A stretch of DNA of 64,000 nt from Paeniglutamicibacter terrestris. Its GTDB lineage: Bacteria > Actinomycetota > Actinomycetes > Actinomycetales > Micrococcaceae. The translations under genes were made by a program, and so were the position numbers. Shown in pieces: positions 8,344 through 16,584 of the stretch. The stretch lies in contig NZ_JAAWVT010000004.1 of the NCBI RefSeq assembly GCF_012271785.1, positions 124,001 through 188,000 on the forward strand, written 5' to 3'. Under the pieces are notes generated by a model. That model had not been told where the DNA came from, ran no database searches, and was given only the letters and a program-made list of their open reading frames with translations. Each line of letters starts with the position of its first letter. The stretch's first letter is position 1.

Positions 8344-9507
8344 ATGGCGATTACTAGTAGCTGGTATGACGGACCGTGGACGGTCTCAGAATGGGCCAAG
8401 GGTCTGGCAACCGTGGGTTCGGCTCGGTACTCCGTAGCCAACTACGACGCGTGGAAGGTGACCATCAAGACGGGCACCGATCGCACGGTAAACATTGCCG
8501 CGGGCACCGGTGCCGGGTCTGGTGTTGTGGACATCTCTACGGCAGTTGAGTCGGTGCAGGTTCCGGTCATTTCGTCGGGTACGCGCTGGGATTTGATCGT
8601 GGCGCGCCGCGACTGGGCGGACGTGACCGGGAGCGCGACGGGTAGCAACGGCAAGGGTCGAACCCGTTTCACGTATGTGCAGGGTGGCGCAAGCAAGGTC
8701 ATCCCTTCGCGCAACGCCAATTATGGTGTGCTCGATGATCAGCCCCTCGCGTTGATCCGCGTCGCCTCGGGATCCTCCAACGTGCTCGAAGTTGTGGACC
8801 TGCGTATCTGGGTGGCACCGGGCGGCATGACTGCTGTCGATGACTTGGTTCGGCAGTATGTCGGATGGCCTGGCGCGAGCATTGAAATCAAGGGTGTGCT
8901 TTGGCAGCGCCGCTACAACGCGACGACCGGCGCGCCTGAGTGGGTTCGCCCGGTTGAAGAATGGATCAAGGCAAATGCTGTCACCACGCCTTCTGTTCGC
9001 ATCACTGGCACCGGTGATGCGTCGGCAACCTCGACCACGCATGGATTCCAGGTTGGCGCGACAAATAGTTTCAATATTGCCGTCGATAACAACGAGGTTG
9101 TGGGTCGCAATAACGGGGCGCTAGTCGCCGTCTTCTTTGACGGTGGTATCACGCTTGGAACCGCCAACGTGGGGCCGAACTACGCGGCCCGCCGCGACTA
9201 CGTGGATTCAAAAGTGAATACACGCATGGGCGGCAATATCGCCGCGGGCGCTGTCTCCGTACAACCAAACACGTTCGTGACCGATGATGGCGAAACCTAC
9301 TACCGCGGGTCTCAGCTCATCACCTTCCCCGCGGGGCGGTTCACGTCCATTCCACGCGTCACTTGTTCCGAGAATACGGAAGTTCCGGGCCGCGTGCGGT
9401 CCGTGTCCGCAACAGACGTGACGCTAACCGGCTGCCGAATTTGGGTAGCCCGCAATAACACGTCCACAACTGGCGTGACCTGGATCGCTGTAAATGCCGC
9501 AGATTAG
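8344..9507 (+). CDS. Minor tail/baseplate protein
   Basis: Encodes 387 residues with a good GGAGG 8 bases before ATG 8344. The N-terminal domain (SSWYDGPWTVSEWAKGL, then an immunoglobulin-like strand series up to VLEVVDLRIWVAPGG) occurs in actinophage proteins encoded after the Gp37-like hub. The C-terminal half (from about residue 210) is Thr/Asn-rich beta structure with VDSKVNTRMGGNIAAGAVSV. Probably a baseplate or fibre-attachment protein; it precedes the glycan-acting module. Exact role unknown. Confidence 0.6.
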   Translation: MAITSSWYDGPWTVSEWAKGLATVGSARYSVANYDAWKVTIKTGTDRTVNIAAGTGAGSGVVDISTAVESVQVPVISSGTRWDLIVARRDWADVTGSATGSNGKGRTRFTYVQGGASKVIPSRNANYGVLDDQPLALIRVASGSSNVLEVVDLRIWVAPGGMTAVDDLVRQYVGWPGASIEIKGVLWQRRYNATTGAPEWVRPVEEWIKANAVTTPSVRITGTGDASATSTTHGFQVGATNSFNIAVDNNEVVGRNNGALVAVFFDGGITLGTANVGPNYAARRDYVDSKVNTRMGGNIAAGAVSVQPNTFVTDDGETYYRGSQLITFPAGRFTSIPRVTCSENTEVPGRVRSVSATDVTLTGCRIWVARNNTSTTGVTWIAVNAAD

Positions 9508-9518
9508 GGGTGCCCACT

Positions 9519-10106
9519 ATGTCATATCCATTTGATGCCATTTCGGCAATTGATCCACAGGATCCGAGCCGGGTAGCGGCAGACGCAGAGGTAACGATCG
9601 CGGCACCGGGCGACGAAACACAAACCCCGATCCCGCTGACAGACCTTACCGGTCTTCCACTACCTAACCCCGTGCTTGTCAATTCGCTGGGCTTCGGCCC
9701 GGCGTTCCAAGCTGAAATCCCATCCGTGGCTTGGTACGGCGGCACCATGTCGGGCCTGCTGCACTCATATACGGGATTGAAGGAAGACGCGGAGGCGGCG
9801 GCGTCATCGGCGAATCTATCTCGCATTGCTGCCGAAGCGGCGGGGTCGGCAGCTGAGGGCATCCCCTCGGGCGGTTCTGCCGGTCAAGTCCTGTCGAAGG
9901 TCACCAGCACGAGCTACGACACCGCATGGGTCACGCCGTCTTCGGGTGGCGCTGTCTACGGTGCCGGGGTCATGGTCACTGTCCAGCAAGTCGGGTCCGG
10001 TTACACGCGCCCAACCTCGGATCCCACCATTCGGTACGTCTTCACCGGCACCGCCGACCCCGGAACCGTGGCCCTAGAAAATGATCGTTGGGAGCGTCTA
10101 GATTGA
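9519..10106 (+). CDS. Tail fibre-related protein, 195 residues
   Basis: ATG 9519 is chosen because AGGGG lies 8 bases upstream; GTG 9510 is the alternative. Residues 1-80 form a beta-rich adaptor (TQTPIPLTDLTGLPLPN). Residues 90-120 are an Ala-rich helix, followed by SGGSAGQVLSKVTSTSYDTA, a short motif frequent in phage fibre proteins before a triple-helical or knob segment. It may be an adaptor linking the following hydrolase to the baseplate. Its TGA overlaps the TTG start of that gene. Confidence 0.5.
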   Translation: MSYPFDAISAIDPQDPSRVAADAEVTIAAPGDETQTPIPLTDLTGLPLPNPVLVNSLGFGPAFQAEIPSVAWYGGTMSGLLHSYTGLKEDAEAAASSANLSRIAAEAAGSAAEGIPSGGSAGQVLSKVTSTSYDTAWVTPSSGGAVYGAGVMVTVQQVGSGYTRPTSDPTIRYVFTGTADPGTVALENDRWERLD

Positions 10107-11140
10107 GCACACGATTCGTAAAAAAGGGATTGAAGTGGGAACGGTACGGCGGAACACCGCTAGTCATCGTGCCCGAAGATAATCTGCTCTTGGATGAGCA
10201 ATTCTCCGCGCCGCTGGATCCGAACCGCTGGTATATCGATGACACGACCTACGGGTCGGGCAACGTCGAGGAACACTGGTACGACCCAGATAATGTCGTC
10301 ATCAGTGGCGGCACGATGAAGCTGATTGCTAAGCATGAGACGAAGACCGGTTCCTCGGGCGCTGCCCCGGCTATGAGCTTCGTTTCGGCTGATGGCGTCA
10401 ATCATGCATCGCCGCGCACCGGCTTGCCGGCTGGATCCCGCGCGTACACCTCGGGCCTAATCGACACCCGCAATGCGGGCATTCCAACATATTTCCCTCT
10501 CTTCTCAAAATTTGAGATGCGGGCCACCATCCCCCACGGGCAAGGTCTACTGCCTGCCTTCTGGCTGCGGCGCAAGGGCGGTGCCTCATGGGCTGAGGTA
10601 GACATCATGGAATATTTCTTCAACTACCGGCCCGGCGAAACTAAGACCTCACTGCACTTCCCGAATTCCATCGGCACCAATGCTTCACAGCAGCGGAAAT
10701 TCTTCGAGACTCCCACCTCGGGATCCTCGGGATTCCACACGTGGTCTATGGAGATTCGCCCCGCGCTTGAGAATGCCAATCCCCTAAAGGATCCGGTCAT
10801 TTTCATGGCGAAGCTCGACGGCGTGCAGTCGTCTTACTACAAGCTGACCAATGAGCAGACCATTCGCGATTTGCACATGATTGACCGCACCACGGGCGTG
10901 GCCCCCGCGGCAGGCAAGTCGCAAGTGTGGGATTTGGCTATCAACCTTGCGGTGGGTGGCAAGTGGGTAGGTTGCCCGGATCAGCAGCTTGGATTCCTGC
11001 CGATCCCTAACCGGTGCTCGCGCAGCCAGGCGCTACCGTCTGGCGATGCGACCACGTGCGATATGACCGGTCTTTACTTCGCGAACTTCCCGGCAACTAT
11101 GGAAGTCGATTACGTCAAGGTGTGGGATTTGGGGTACTAA
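10103..11140 (+). CDS. Tail protein with glycoside hydrolase family 16 domain
   Basis: Encodes 345 residues; TTG 10103 is preceded by GGAGCG and overlaps the upstream stop. After about 30 residues comes a laminarinase-type GH16 jelly roll: LDPNRWYID, VVISGGTMKLIA, GLLPAFWLRRKG and the catalytic box AEVDIMEYF with Glu165, Asp167 and Glu170. GH16 enzymes cut beta-1,3/1,4-glucans or related galactans. In a tail operon the likely role is trimming host capsule or wall polysaccharide during adsorption. The real substrate is unknown. A second, diverged GH16 gene lies 3.6 kb downstream. Confidence 0.8.
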   Translation: MSTRFVKKGLKWERYGGTPLVIVPEDNLLLDEQFSAPLDPNRWYIDDTTYGSGNVEEHWYDPDNVVISGGTMKLIAKHETKTGSSGAAPAMSFVSADGVNHASPRTGLPAGSRAYTSGLIDTRNAGIPTYFPLFSKFEMRATIPHGQGLLPAFWLRRKGGASWAEVDIMEYFFNYRPGETKTSLHFPNSIGTNASQQRKFFETPTSGSSGFHTWSMEIRPALENANPLKDPVIFMAKLDGVQSSYYKLTNEQTIRDLHMIDRTTGVAPAAGKSQVWDLAINLAVGGKWVGCPDQQLGFLPIPNRCSRSQALPSGDATTCDMTGLYFANFPATMEVDYVKVWDLGY

Positions 11141-12186
11141 TGGCAATTGTCAAGGAAAATACGTTTGAGTCTGGATGGACTGCCGGAACAACGATCACCA
11201 ATACGGCATCTGGTAATTCGGGCGGTCTCGCTGGCGACTACCTGAATTCCGTCTTCGGATCTGCGGGCAACACGATCCAATTTGGGACCACGCGCATGCA
11301 TGGCCTACAGGGTTGCACGATGACGCTCGCGGGCGGCAACAGTACGACCCTCGGCTGGGATGATGCGGCGGCGACGAATACCACCGTGGCTATGCGCGGC
11401 TACTTCCGATTCACCGCGTTTCACACCGGCAACGTCTTCCTTATGCAGGCGCGCGGCGCTGAGGGTGGCGGCACCGGATTCTCGGTGCGCCTGACCTCGA
11501 CGGGCATCATTCAGGCATACCAAGGCACGGCGGGCGTTGTCCTGGGGCTGGCGACTAAAGCCCTGCTCGTGAATACGTGGTATCGGATTGAGGCGAAATT
11601 CTCCCAGTCCGGTGTGTGGGGTGTGCGCGTCTATGCGGGCGACTCCTACAATCCGTACTTTTCGGAGCTGGAAGGATCCGGCGCTACCTCGGGCATGGCG
11701 GCAGGGTTCACGTTCCTGCGGTACGGCGTCGAGGGCACAGCGGTAACGCTGAATGCTTACCTCGATGACATCGCTTATGGCACTACGTGGATTGGTCCGG
11801 TAGCCCTTGAGGAAGCCGGGCCGGTCTCACTGCTCACGCAAAACACGTGGACGGTTAGCGGTAGCCCTTCATTTGTTGATGCGGTGTCGGATGACTTCGA
11901 CACTACTTACATGGAATCGCCGGCGCTCACCTCGACGTACGTCAACATGATGGTTGGTATGGGGCAGGTCGGTGCCGGGGATATTAGCGTGTCCGTGCGC
12001 CTCTCGGGTGATGCTTTGCCCACGGCAAGCGTGAGCTTGCGGCAGGGCGCGACGACGATTGCCTCATGGATCGTGAATAACGTTCCCGCTTCAACGACCG
12101 CATACACGTTCACGCTGACCTCAGCCCAGCAGGCGCTCATCACCAACCGGGCCGATCTGCGCATTGTCGTCGGCGGAATCATCTAA
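11140..12186 (+). CDS. Lectin-like (concanavalin-type) tail protein
   Basis: Encodes 348 residues; ATG 11140 overlaps the preceding TAA (TAATG). Residues 1-220 look like a LamG/ConA-type jelly roll: NTFESGWTAGTTITN, FGTTRMHGLQGCTM, YFRFTAFHTGNVFLMQARG, WYRIEAKFSQSGVWGVRVYA and LDDIAYGTTW. The C-terminal 110 residues form a separate beta sandwich ending VSLRQGATTIASWIV. It probably binds surface glycans and works with the GH16 proteins beside it. No catalytic motif is seen. Family is inferred from strand pattern. Confidence 0.5.
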   Translation: MAIVKENTFESGWTAGTTITNTASGNSGGLAGDYLNSVFGSAGNTIQFGTTRMHGLQGCTMTLAGGNSTTLGWDDAAATNTTVAMRGYFRFTAFHTGNVFLMQARGAEGGGTGFSVRLTSTGIIQAYQGTAGVVLGLATKALLVNTWYRIEAKFSQSGVWGVRVYAGDSYNPYFSELEGSGATSGMAAGFTFLRYGVEGTAVTLNAYLDDIAYGTTWIGPVALEEAGPVSLLTQNTWTVSGSPSFVDAVSDDFDTTYMESPALTSTYVNMMVGMGQVGAGDISVSVRLSGDALPTASVSLRQGATTIASWIVNNVPASTTAYTFTLTSAQQALITNRADLRIVVGGII

Positions 12187-12195
12187 GGGGGCGAC

Positions 12196-12990
12196 ATGTC
12201 AGCTATTCGCCGCGGCGGAAGTCTTTCAAATACCGATTCGGTTACCGTTCGGCGGGTAACGATCCCACTGACGGCGCAAACTGGCGACGTGGGCCTCATC
12301 GCGATGGCCTACTACCAGCCGACCACGGGCGCGGCGGCGTTGACCCTTGCGGGGTGGACGCTGATTGATGAATCAGTGCTGGGCGATTATCGGCTGGTCG
12401 CTTTCCGGCGCACGCTCACCGGCCCCGATCCGGGCAGCGATGTGGAAATTACCTTCGCGACGGCTCAGCGTGCGCCGATGGTGCTGGAGGTCTGGGGCGG
12501 GCTATCCGGCGTGCCCTCGGTCAATTCGACCACCACCTCACCCGCGGCAACCACGCACCCGCTGCCCGCGGGTGGCACCGGAACTATCCTTCCATTCGGA
12601 CTCTTTGGGCACCGCTCGGGATCCCCGCCTTCGACAATGGGCGTCCCGTCCGGGTGGACCCTGGGCAACTTCGGATCCGTGCCTGCATCATTCTCGGCGG
12701 CTACGGGCATCACGTACGGACCGGCTGAAACCGGGCCAACCGGCGCGTTGAACCTGACGACTGCCGCGGCTGTCACGTCGCTGACGATGACAATCGGATG
12801 GCCCGTCACCCCGGAAGTCAATAACTTGCGGCTTCACGAAGCGCACATTCGTGCCTTTGTCGCACCAGTCAAAAACCTGCGAGTGCATAGTGCATCCGTG
12901 AGCGCGCTCATTACGCCCTACATGATTCGCCGGGGTGGCAAGTGGTTGCGCATTCGATCTTATGTCCGCAAAAGCGGGGCATGGAAGTGA
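12196..12990 (+). CDS. Minor tail protein, beta-sandwich family (copy 1)
   Basis: Encodes 264 residues with AAGGGGGC just before ATG 12196. The layout is a beta-sandwich domain (LTLAGWTLIDESVLGDYRLV, then MVLEVWGGLSGVPS), a Thr/Ser linker, and a C-terminal tail GGKWLRIRSYVRKSGAWK. The gene at 15618 has the same overall plan (strand pattern, an ELSGV motif at the same place and a short GSAWVPMRVKLG ending), so the two look like diverged duplicates, each placed after a sugar-acting gene. Function unknown beyond tail assembly or adsorption. Confidence 0.5.
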   Translation: MSAIRRGGSLSNTDSVTVRRVTIPLTAQTGDVGLIAMAYYQPTTGAAALTLAGWTLIDESVLGDYRLVAFRRTLTGPDPGSDVEITFATAQRAPMVLEVWGGLSGVPSVNSTTTSPAATTHPLPAGGTGTILPFGLFGHRSGSPPSTMGVPSGWTLGNFGSVPASFSAATGITYGPAETGPTGALNLTTAAAVTSLTMTIGWPVTPEVNNLRLHEAHIRAFVAPVKNLRVHSASVSALITPYMIRRGGKWLRIRSYVRKSGAWK

Positions 12991-12996
12991 GGGCTA

Positions 12997-14733
12997 ATGA
13001 GCTTTCCTAGTGGAATTCTGACTTCGACGCTTACCGCGTCCGGTGGTGTTATCGCTGATGGTCGTGCGGTCGAGGTGCGCATTTGGGCATCGTTGGCGCA
13101 GCCGGTCACGCATGAGCCGACCGGCACCCCGTTCTTGTCTGGTCTGGTGGTGACTGACTGGAGCGCGGATGGCGCAGTAATGGTGCTGGCGAATGATTCG
13201 CAGGCGGGCTTCGTGGACGCTGCCGGGCATTCTGTGACCGGTTGGGGGTACACCGTCACGGTGGAGCGTCGCATTTCCAAGGCGGGTCCAATGCTCCCCA
13301 AACGTGATTTGAATATTTCGCTTGCTGTGGGTCAGGTACTTGTCGATCTGGATCTGGTGCCGTCTGTTGTGTCGGTTCCCCCGGTCGTAGGCACCGTACC
13401 TTTCGTGTCTTCCATCAATGGCGCTAGTGGAGCGATTGTCATTGACACCACCCTCGAAGCGCACACGCATACGATCGCCGACACCACAGGCTTGCAAGCT
13501 GCCCTAAACGCCAAGGCTGCCACCGTGCACACGCATACGATCGCGAATGTCACTGGGTTGCAGGGCGCTCTGGACGCCAAGCAAGCATCGGGTGACTACG
13601 CGACAAATACCGCGCTGGCAGGCAAAGCGGATACCGTGCATACGCACACCATCGCGAATGTCACCGGGCTACAGGCAGCTATCGACGCCGCGGGTGGCAC
13701 ACCAGACTGGGACGATGTTGCCGACAAGCCGCTGACCTTCACGCCGACTATTGGAGCCACCAGCACCACCGCTGTGGCGGGCAATGATCCACGCCTGACC
13801 GATTCACGCACGCCCTTGGCACACTCCCACGCGATTGCCAATGTCACCGGTCTACAAGCGGCCATCGATGCGAAGCAGGCGACGGGCGATTACGCCACGA
13901 ACACGGCACTCACCGCGGGCCTGGCTACCAAGGCGGGCACCACCCATTCACATGCCACGAGCGATGTCACTGGGTTGGATACGGCGCTGAGCGGGAAGGC
14001 TGCGACCTCACATACGCACACCATTGCGAACGTGACGGGGCTGCAAGGTGCACTGGATGCCAAGCAGGCATCGGGCGACTTTGCTACCAATACAGCGCTC
14101 ACGTCTGGGCTGGCGACCAAGGCGGCAACGTCTCACGCGCACGCCACCAGCGACGTGACCGGTTTGGATACCGCACTGTCTGGCAAGGCTGCAACCTCGC
14201 ACACGCACACGGCGTCACAGGTCAGTGATTCCACTACGGTGGGTCGCGCTGTCCTGACCGCCACCGACGCCGCGGCGGTTCGGACTGCCATCGGTGCCGG
14301 TACTTCCAACCTGGCCTTGGGCACGAGTAGCACGACAGCCGCAGCCGGTAACGACTCGCGGCTGTCTGATGCGCGTACGCCCCTGACCCATTCCCACACT
14401 GCCTCGCAGATCAGCGATAGCACAACCGTAGGTCGAGCCGTGGTTGTAGCCACGGATGCGGCTGCGGCGCGTTCCGCCATCGGCGCGGGTACGGGCAACG
14501 GAACGTCAAACCTCGCCATCGGCACTACCGGATCCACGGCGAAGGCGGGCAACTACACGCCACCGATCGCCGACCTGCCCGCGGGCGTACTCCTGAGTGT
14601 CGTCTACAGCGCAGGATGGGCAGCGCGGCCCACGTCCCGAACTGACATCACCGTGTACTGGATCGGCGGCACCGAAGGAACGCCACCATCTGGGATGATC
14701 ACGAATGACATTTGGACGGTGAACGTGGCATGA
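12997..14733 (+). CDS. Tail fibre protein with nine His-x-His repeats
   Basis: Encodes 578 residues. Residues 1-150 are a beta-rich attachment domain. Residues 156-467 contain nine HTH/HSH/HAH motifs, most followed by IANVTGLQAALDAK or ATSDVTGLDTALSGK and spacers such as QASGDYATNTAL. The last 100 residues are a Gly-rich and then compact C-terminal domain (SVVYSAGWAARPTSRTDITV). In trimeric fibres, HxH pairs can hold metal ions along the axis, as known for the T4 gp37 tip. A trimeric, metal-bearing fibre is inferred. Its TGA overlaps the ATG of the second GH16 gene. Confidence 0.75.
   Translation: MSFPSGILTSTLTASGGVIADGRAVEVRIWASLAQPVTHEPTGTPFLSGLVVTDWSADGAVMVLANDSQAGFVDAAGHSVTGWGYTVTVERRISKAGPMLPKRDLNISLAVGQVLVDLDLVPSVVSVPPVVGTVPFVSSINGASGAIVIDTTLEAHTHTIADTTGLQAALNAKAATVHTHTIANVTGLQGALDAKQASGDYATNTALAGKADTVHTHTIANVTGLQAAIDAAGGTPDWDDVADKPLTFTPTIGATSTTAVAGNDPRLTDSRTPLAHSHAIANVTGLQAAIDAKQATGDYATNTALTAGLATKAGTTHSHATSDVTGLDTALSGKAATSHTHTIANVTGLQGALDAKQASGDFATNTALTSGLATKAATSHAHATSDVTGLDTALSGKAATSHTHTASQVSDSTTVGRAVLTATDAAAVRTAIGAGTSNLALGTSSTTAAAGNDSRLSDARTPLTHSHTASQISDSTTVGRAVVVATDAAAARSAIGAGTGNGTSNLAIGTTGSTAKAGNYTPPIADLPAGVLLSVVYSAGWAARPTSRTDITVYWIGGTEGTPPSGMITNDIWTVNVA
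13462..14397 (+). repeat. His-x-His fibre repeat array
   Basis: Nine units begin with an HxH codon triplet, first at 13462 (residue 156) and last at 14389 (residue 465). Two unit types alternate: HTHTIANVTGLQ(A/G)ALDAK and HSHATSDVTGLDTALSGK, with longer spacers containing TNTAL and NDPRLTDSRTPL. The similarity extends to DNA, for example ACGCACACCATTGCGAACGT-type segments, so unequal recombination could change repeat number. Confidence 0.85.
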
Positions 14734-15614
14734 CAGAAACATTCCACTATGCGTCCGATGGGTGGCGGTCCTTCGACGGAGGGCGAATCGTTGGCACGCA
14801 GGATGTGGGATACGTGGAGGGCTGGGGCTTTCCGTCATTCCAAGACAATTTCGAGGGCAACGAACTGGACACTGATGCGTGGCGGGTCAATGACCGCTCC
14901 ACATTCGGGAACCTGTCTTACGACTGGGGCAACATTCAGGCGGGGCAGGTCAGCGTGTCCGGTGGATACTTGCGCATGGCGGTCACTCAGCGAGCGACAC
15001 CATACAGCGCAGACGGGCGCGATCGCTGGTGGGATACACCATACATCGATACGCGCGGGGCCGGGATGCATTCGGCGCTCTACGGGCGCTGGGAAATCCG
15101 ATGCAAAAACAATACGCCCGTGGGCACGTCGCGCGGGATCTGGCCCGCCTTCTGGCTGCGGAATAGTAGCGTCGGCGAAATTGACCTCATGGAGGAATGG
15201 GGCACACCGGTAGATACCGCCCGCGTCAGCTCCTACAAGAGCGGCTACTCACAATTCACCTTCCACGAGTCCACCAACGGCGGTCTCGCGAAGGCAGGGT
15301 ATTGGACGGAAACGGAAGCCAACAAGGTGGACGGGACCACGCGGCCCGCGAACGCCGGCGCTTTCCATGTGTGGACTTTCGAGCGAACACCAAACTATGC
15401 AGCGCTATTCCATGACGGCACGCAAGCCGTCCGGGTCACGCCCGCTAGCCATCCTTGGATTTGGGGACCGAACCACCAGCAGCCCTGGCACATGCGCTTG
15501 CAAGTGCAGATGGGCGACGCGTATTGGACGCAAGCGCCGGTGCCGAGTGCGCAGACGCAAGCGAATTCTGAGTTTCTGGTGGACTACATACGATTCTGGG
15601 ATTACGGGGGGTAG
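14730..15614 (+). CDS. Second tail-associated GH16 glycoside hydrolase
   Basis: Encodes 294 residues from ATG 14730 (ATGA overlap with the fibre gene). A 40-residue N-terminal piece precedes the GH16 fold: NELDTDAWRVNDRSTFG, QVSVSGGYLRMAV, RGIWPAFWLRNSS, then the catalytic box GEIDLMEEWG with Glu150, Asp152 and Glu155, and the C-terminal strand EFLVDYIRFWDYG. It differs strongly from the first GH16 protein, so substrates may differ. Being coupled to the His-x-His fibre gene suggests the enzyme is carried on or beside that fibre. Catalytic residues appear intact. Confidence 0.82.
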   Translation: MTETFHYASDGWRSFDGGRIVGTQDVGYVEGWGFPSFQDNFEGNELDTDAWRVNDRSTFGNLSYDWGNIQAGQVSVSGGYLRMAVTQRATPYSADGRDRWWDTPYIDTRGAGMHSALYGRWEIRCKNNTPVGTSRGIWPAFWLRNSSVGEIDLMEEWGTPVDTARVSSYKSGYSQFTFHESTNGGLAKAGYWTETEANKVDGTTRPANAGAFHVWTFERTPNYAALFHDGTQAVRVTPASHPWIWGPNHQQPWHMRLQVQMGDAYWTQAPVPSAQTQANSEFLVDYIRFWDYGG

Positions 15615-15617
15615 CGG

Positions 15618-16274
15618 ATGACTATCGCAATTGTTGGCACAACGAAGCTAGACGGATTCGGCACCACGCTGGACATCCCCTACGCTTCGACCGCGGGAAA
15701 TCTACTCGTGGTGCACGTGTCGGTTGGCAACGTTCTGACGCCGACCGACACCGCGGGGAACACGTGGACCCTCGCCCTGAACACCAGCACTATCGGATCC
15801 ACTTCGCAGCGCTTGGGGCAGGTTTACTACTGCCTGAATGCGAGTGCGATCACGAGCTTGACCCTGACGCACGCGGCCTCACAGAACTATGTGGCGATCG
15901 TGACCGAGCTTTCCGGGGTCGCGTCTTACCGTGGCGGCGCAATGAACACCGGCACCAGCACAGCGGCAACCACATCGGTGGTCGCTGGCGACATGGTGCT
16001 GTCGGGTTGCTTCTACTTCAAGACTGCCGCCACCGCCGCAGCACCTTTCCCTGCTGGATGGACCGGCATTGACACCGGCATTCGAGGGAACAACTTCAAC
16101 GGCTTGGCATATCAGGCGATTGCCGCAGATGGCACGTCTGGTCCATCGTGGGCGCTGGGGTCCAACGGTGCACATACGGTCACTGCATGGGTGCCGAGCG
16201 TGACAGAAGTCTTTACGAACTTCCGGTGGACTGGCTCAGCGTGGGTTCCGATGCGCGTCAAGTTGGGGGCGTGA
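15618..16274 (+). CDS. Minor tail protein, beta-sandwich family (copy 2)
   Basis: Encodes 218 residues; ATG 15618 follows GGGGGG. It begins with a strand series (NLLVVHVSVGNVLTPTDTAG, VAIVTELSGVASYRGGA) and ends with NFRWTGSAWVPMRVKLGA. Its plan parallels the gene at 12196, including the aromatic C-terminal tail, which may anchor it to a partner. No enzymatic motif is seen. It closes the adsorption module before lysis genes. Confidence 0.5.
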   Translation: MTIAIVGTTKLDGFGTTLDIPYASTAGNLLVVHVSVGNVLTPTDTAGNTWTLALNTSTIGSTSQRLGQVYYCLNASAITSLTLTHAASQNYVAIVTELSGVASYRGGAMNTGTSTAATTSVVAGDMVLSGCFYFKTAATAAAPFPAGWTGIDTGIRGNNFNGLAYQAIAADGTSGPSWALGSNGAHTVTAWVPSVTEVFTNFRWTGSAWVPMRVKLGA

Positions 16275-16278
16275 TCCC

Positions 16279-16533
16279 GTGGATCCAATTGTGATCGCAG
16301 CGATCATTGCCTCGCTCGGCGTCATCGTCACCGCACTGCTGGCATTCTTGGCACCACGTCGAGGTGTGCAAAACACGCGCATGACGCACCTTGAAGACCG
16401 TCTAGAAAAGGCCGAGCTGGTCAATCGGGGCATGTGGATCTGGAATATCGGATTGCAAGCCCAGGTGATCAACCGCGAACCGCCACCACCCCGCGAGCCA
16501 CCCCCGTGGCTACCGGATCTACTCGACAAATAA
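16279..16533 (+). CDS. Small membrane-anchored phage protein
   Basis: Encodes 84 residues from GTG 16279. Residues 3-25 (IVIAAIIASLGVIVTALLAF) form one membrane segment, followed by a charged coiled-coil-like helix (MTHLEDRLEKAEL) and a Pro-rich tail (REPPPPREPPPWLP). It lies between tail and lysis genes, where actinophages often carry accessory membrane proteins. It could be a second holin-like or lysis-control protein, but nothing proves this. Confidence 0.6.
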   Translation: MDPIVIAAIIASLGVIVTALLAFLAPRRGVQNTRMTHLEDRLEKAELVNRGMWIWNIGLQAQVINREPPPPREPPPWLPDLLDK

Positions 16534-16541
16534 CTATTTAT

Positions 16542-16566
16542 GCCGTCCCTTGTGGCGGTCTTTTTT
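16542..16566 (+). terminator. Short terminator or attenuator before the endolysin gene
   Basis: A 6-bp stem including G-T pairs (GCCGTC with GGCGGT) around a CCTTGT loop is followed by a six-T run. It sits between the membrane protein and the endolysin start and could reduce read-through into the lysis genes. The stem is weak, so partial termination is more likely. Confidence 0.5.
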
Positions 16567-16584
16567 ATGCCCGAAAGGATCGCT

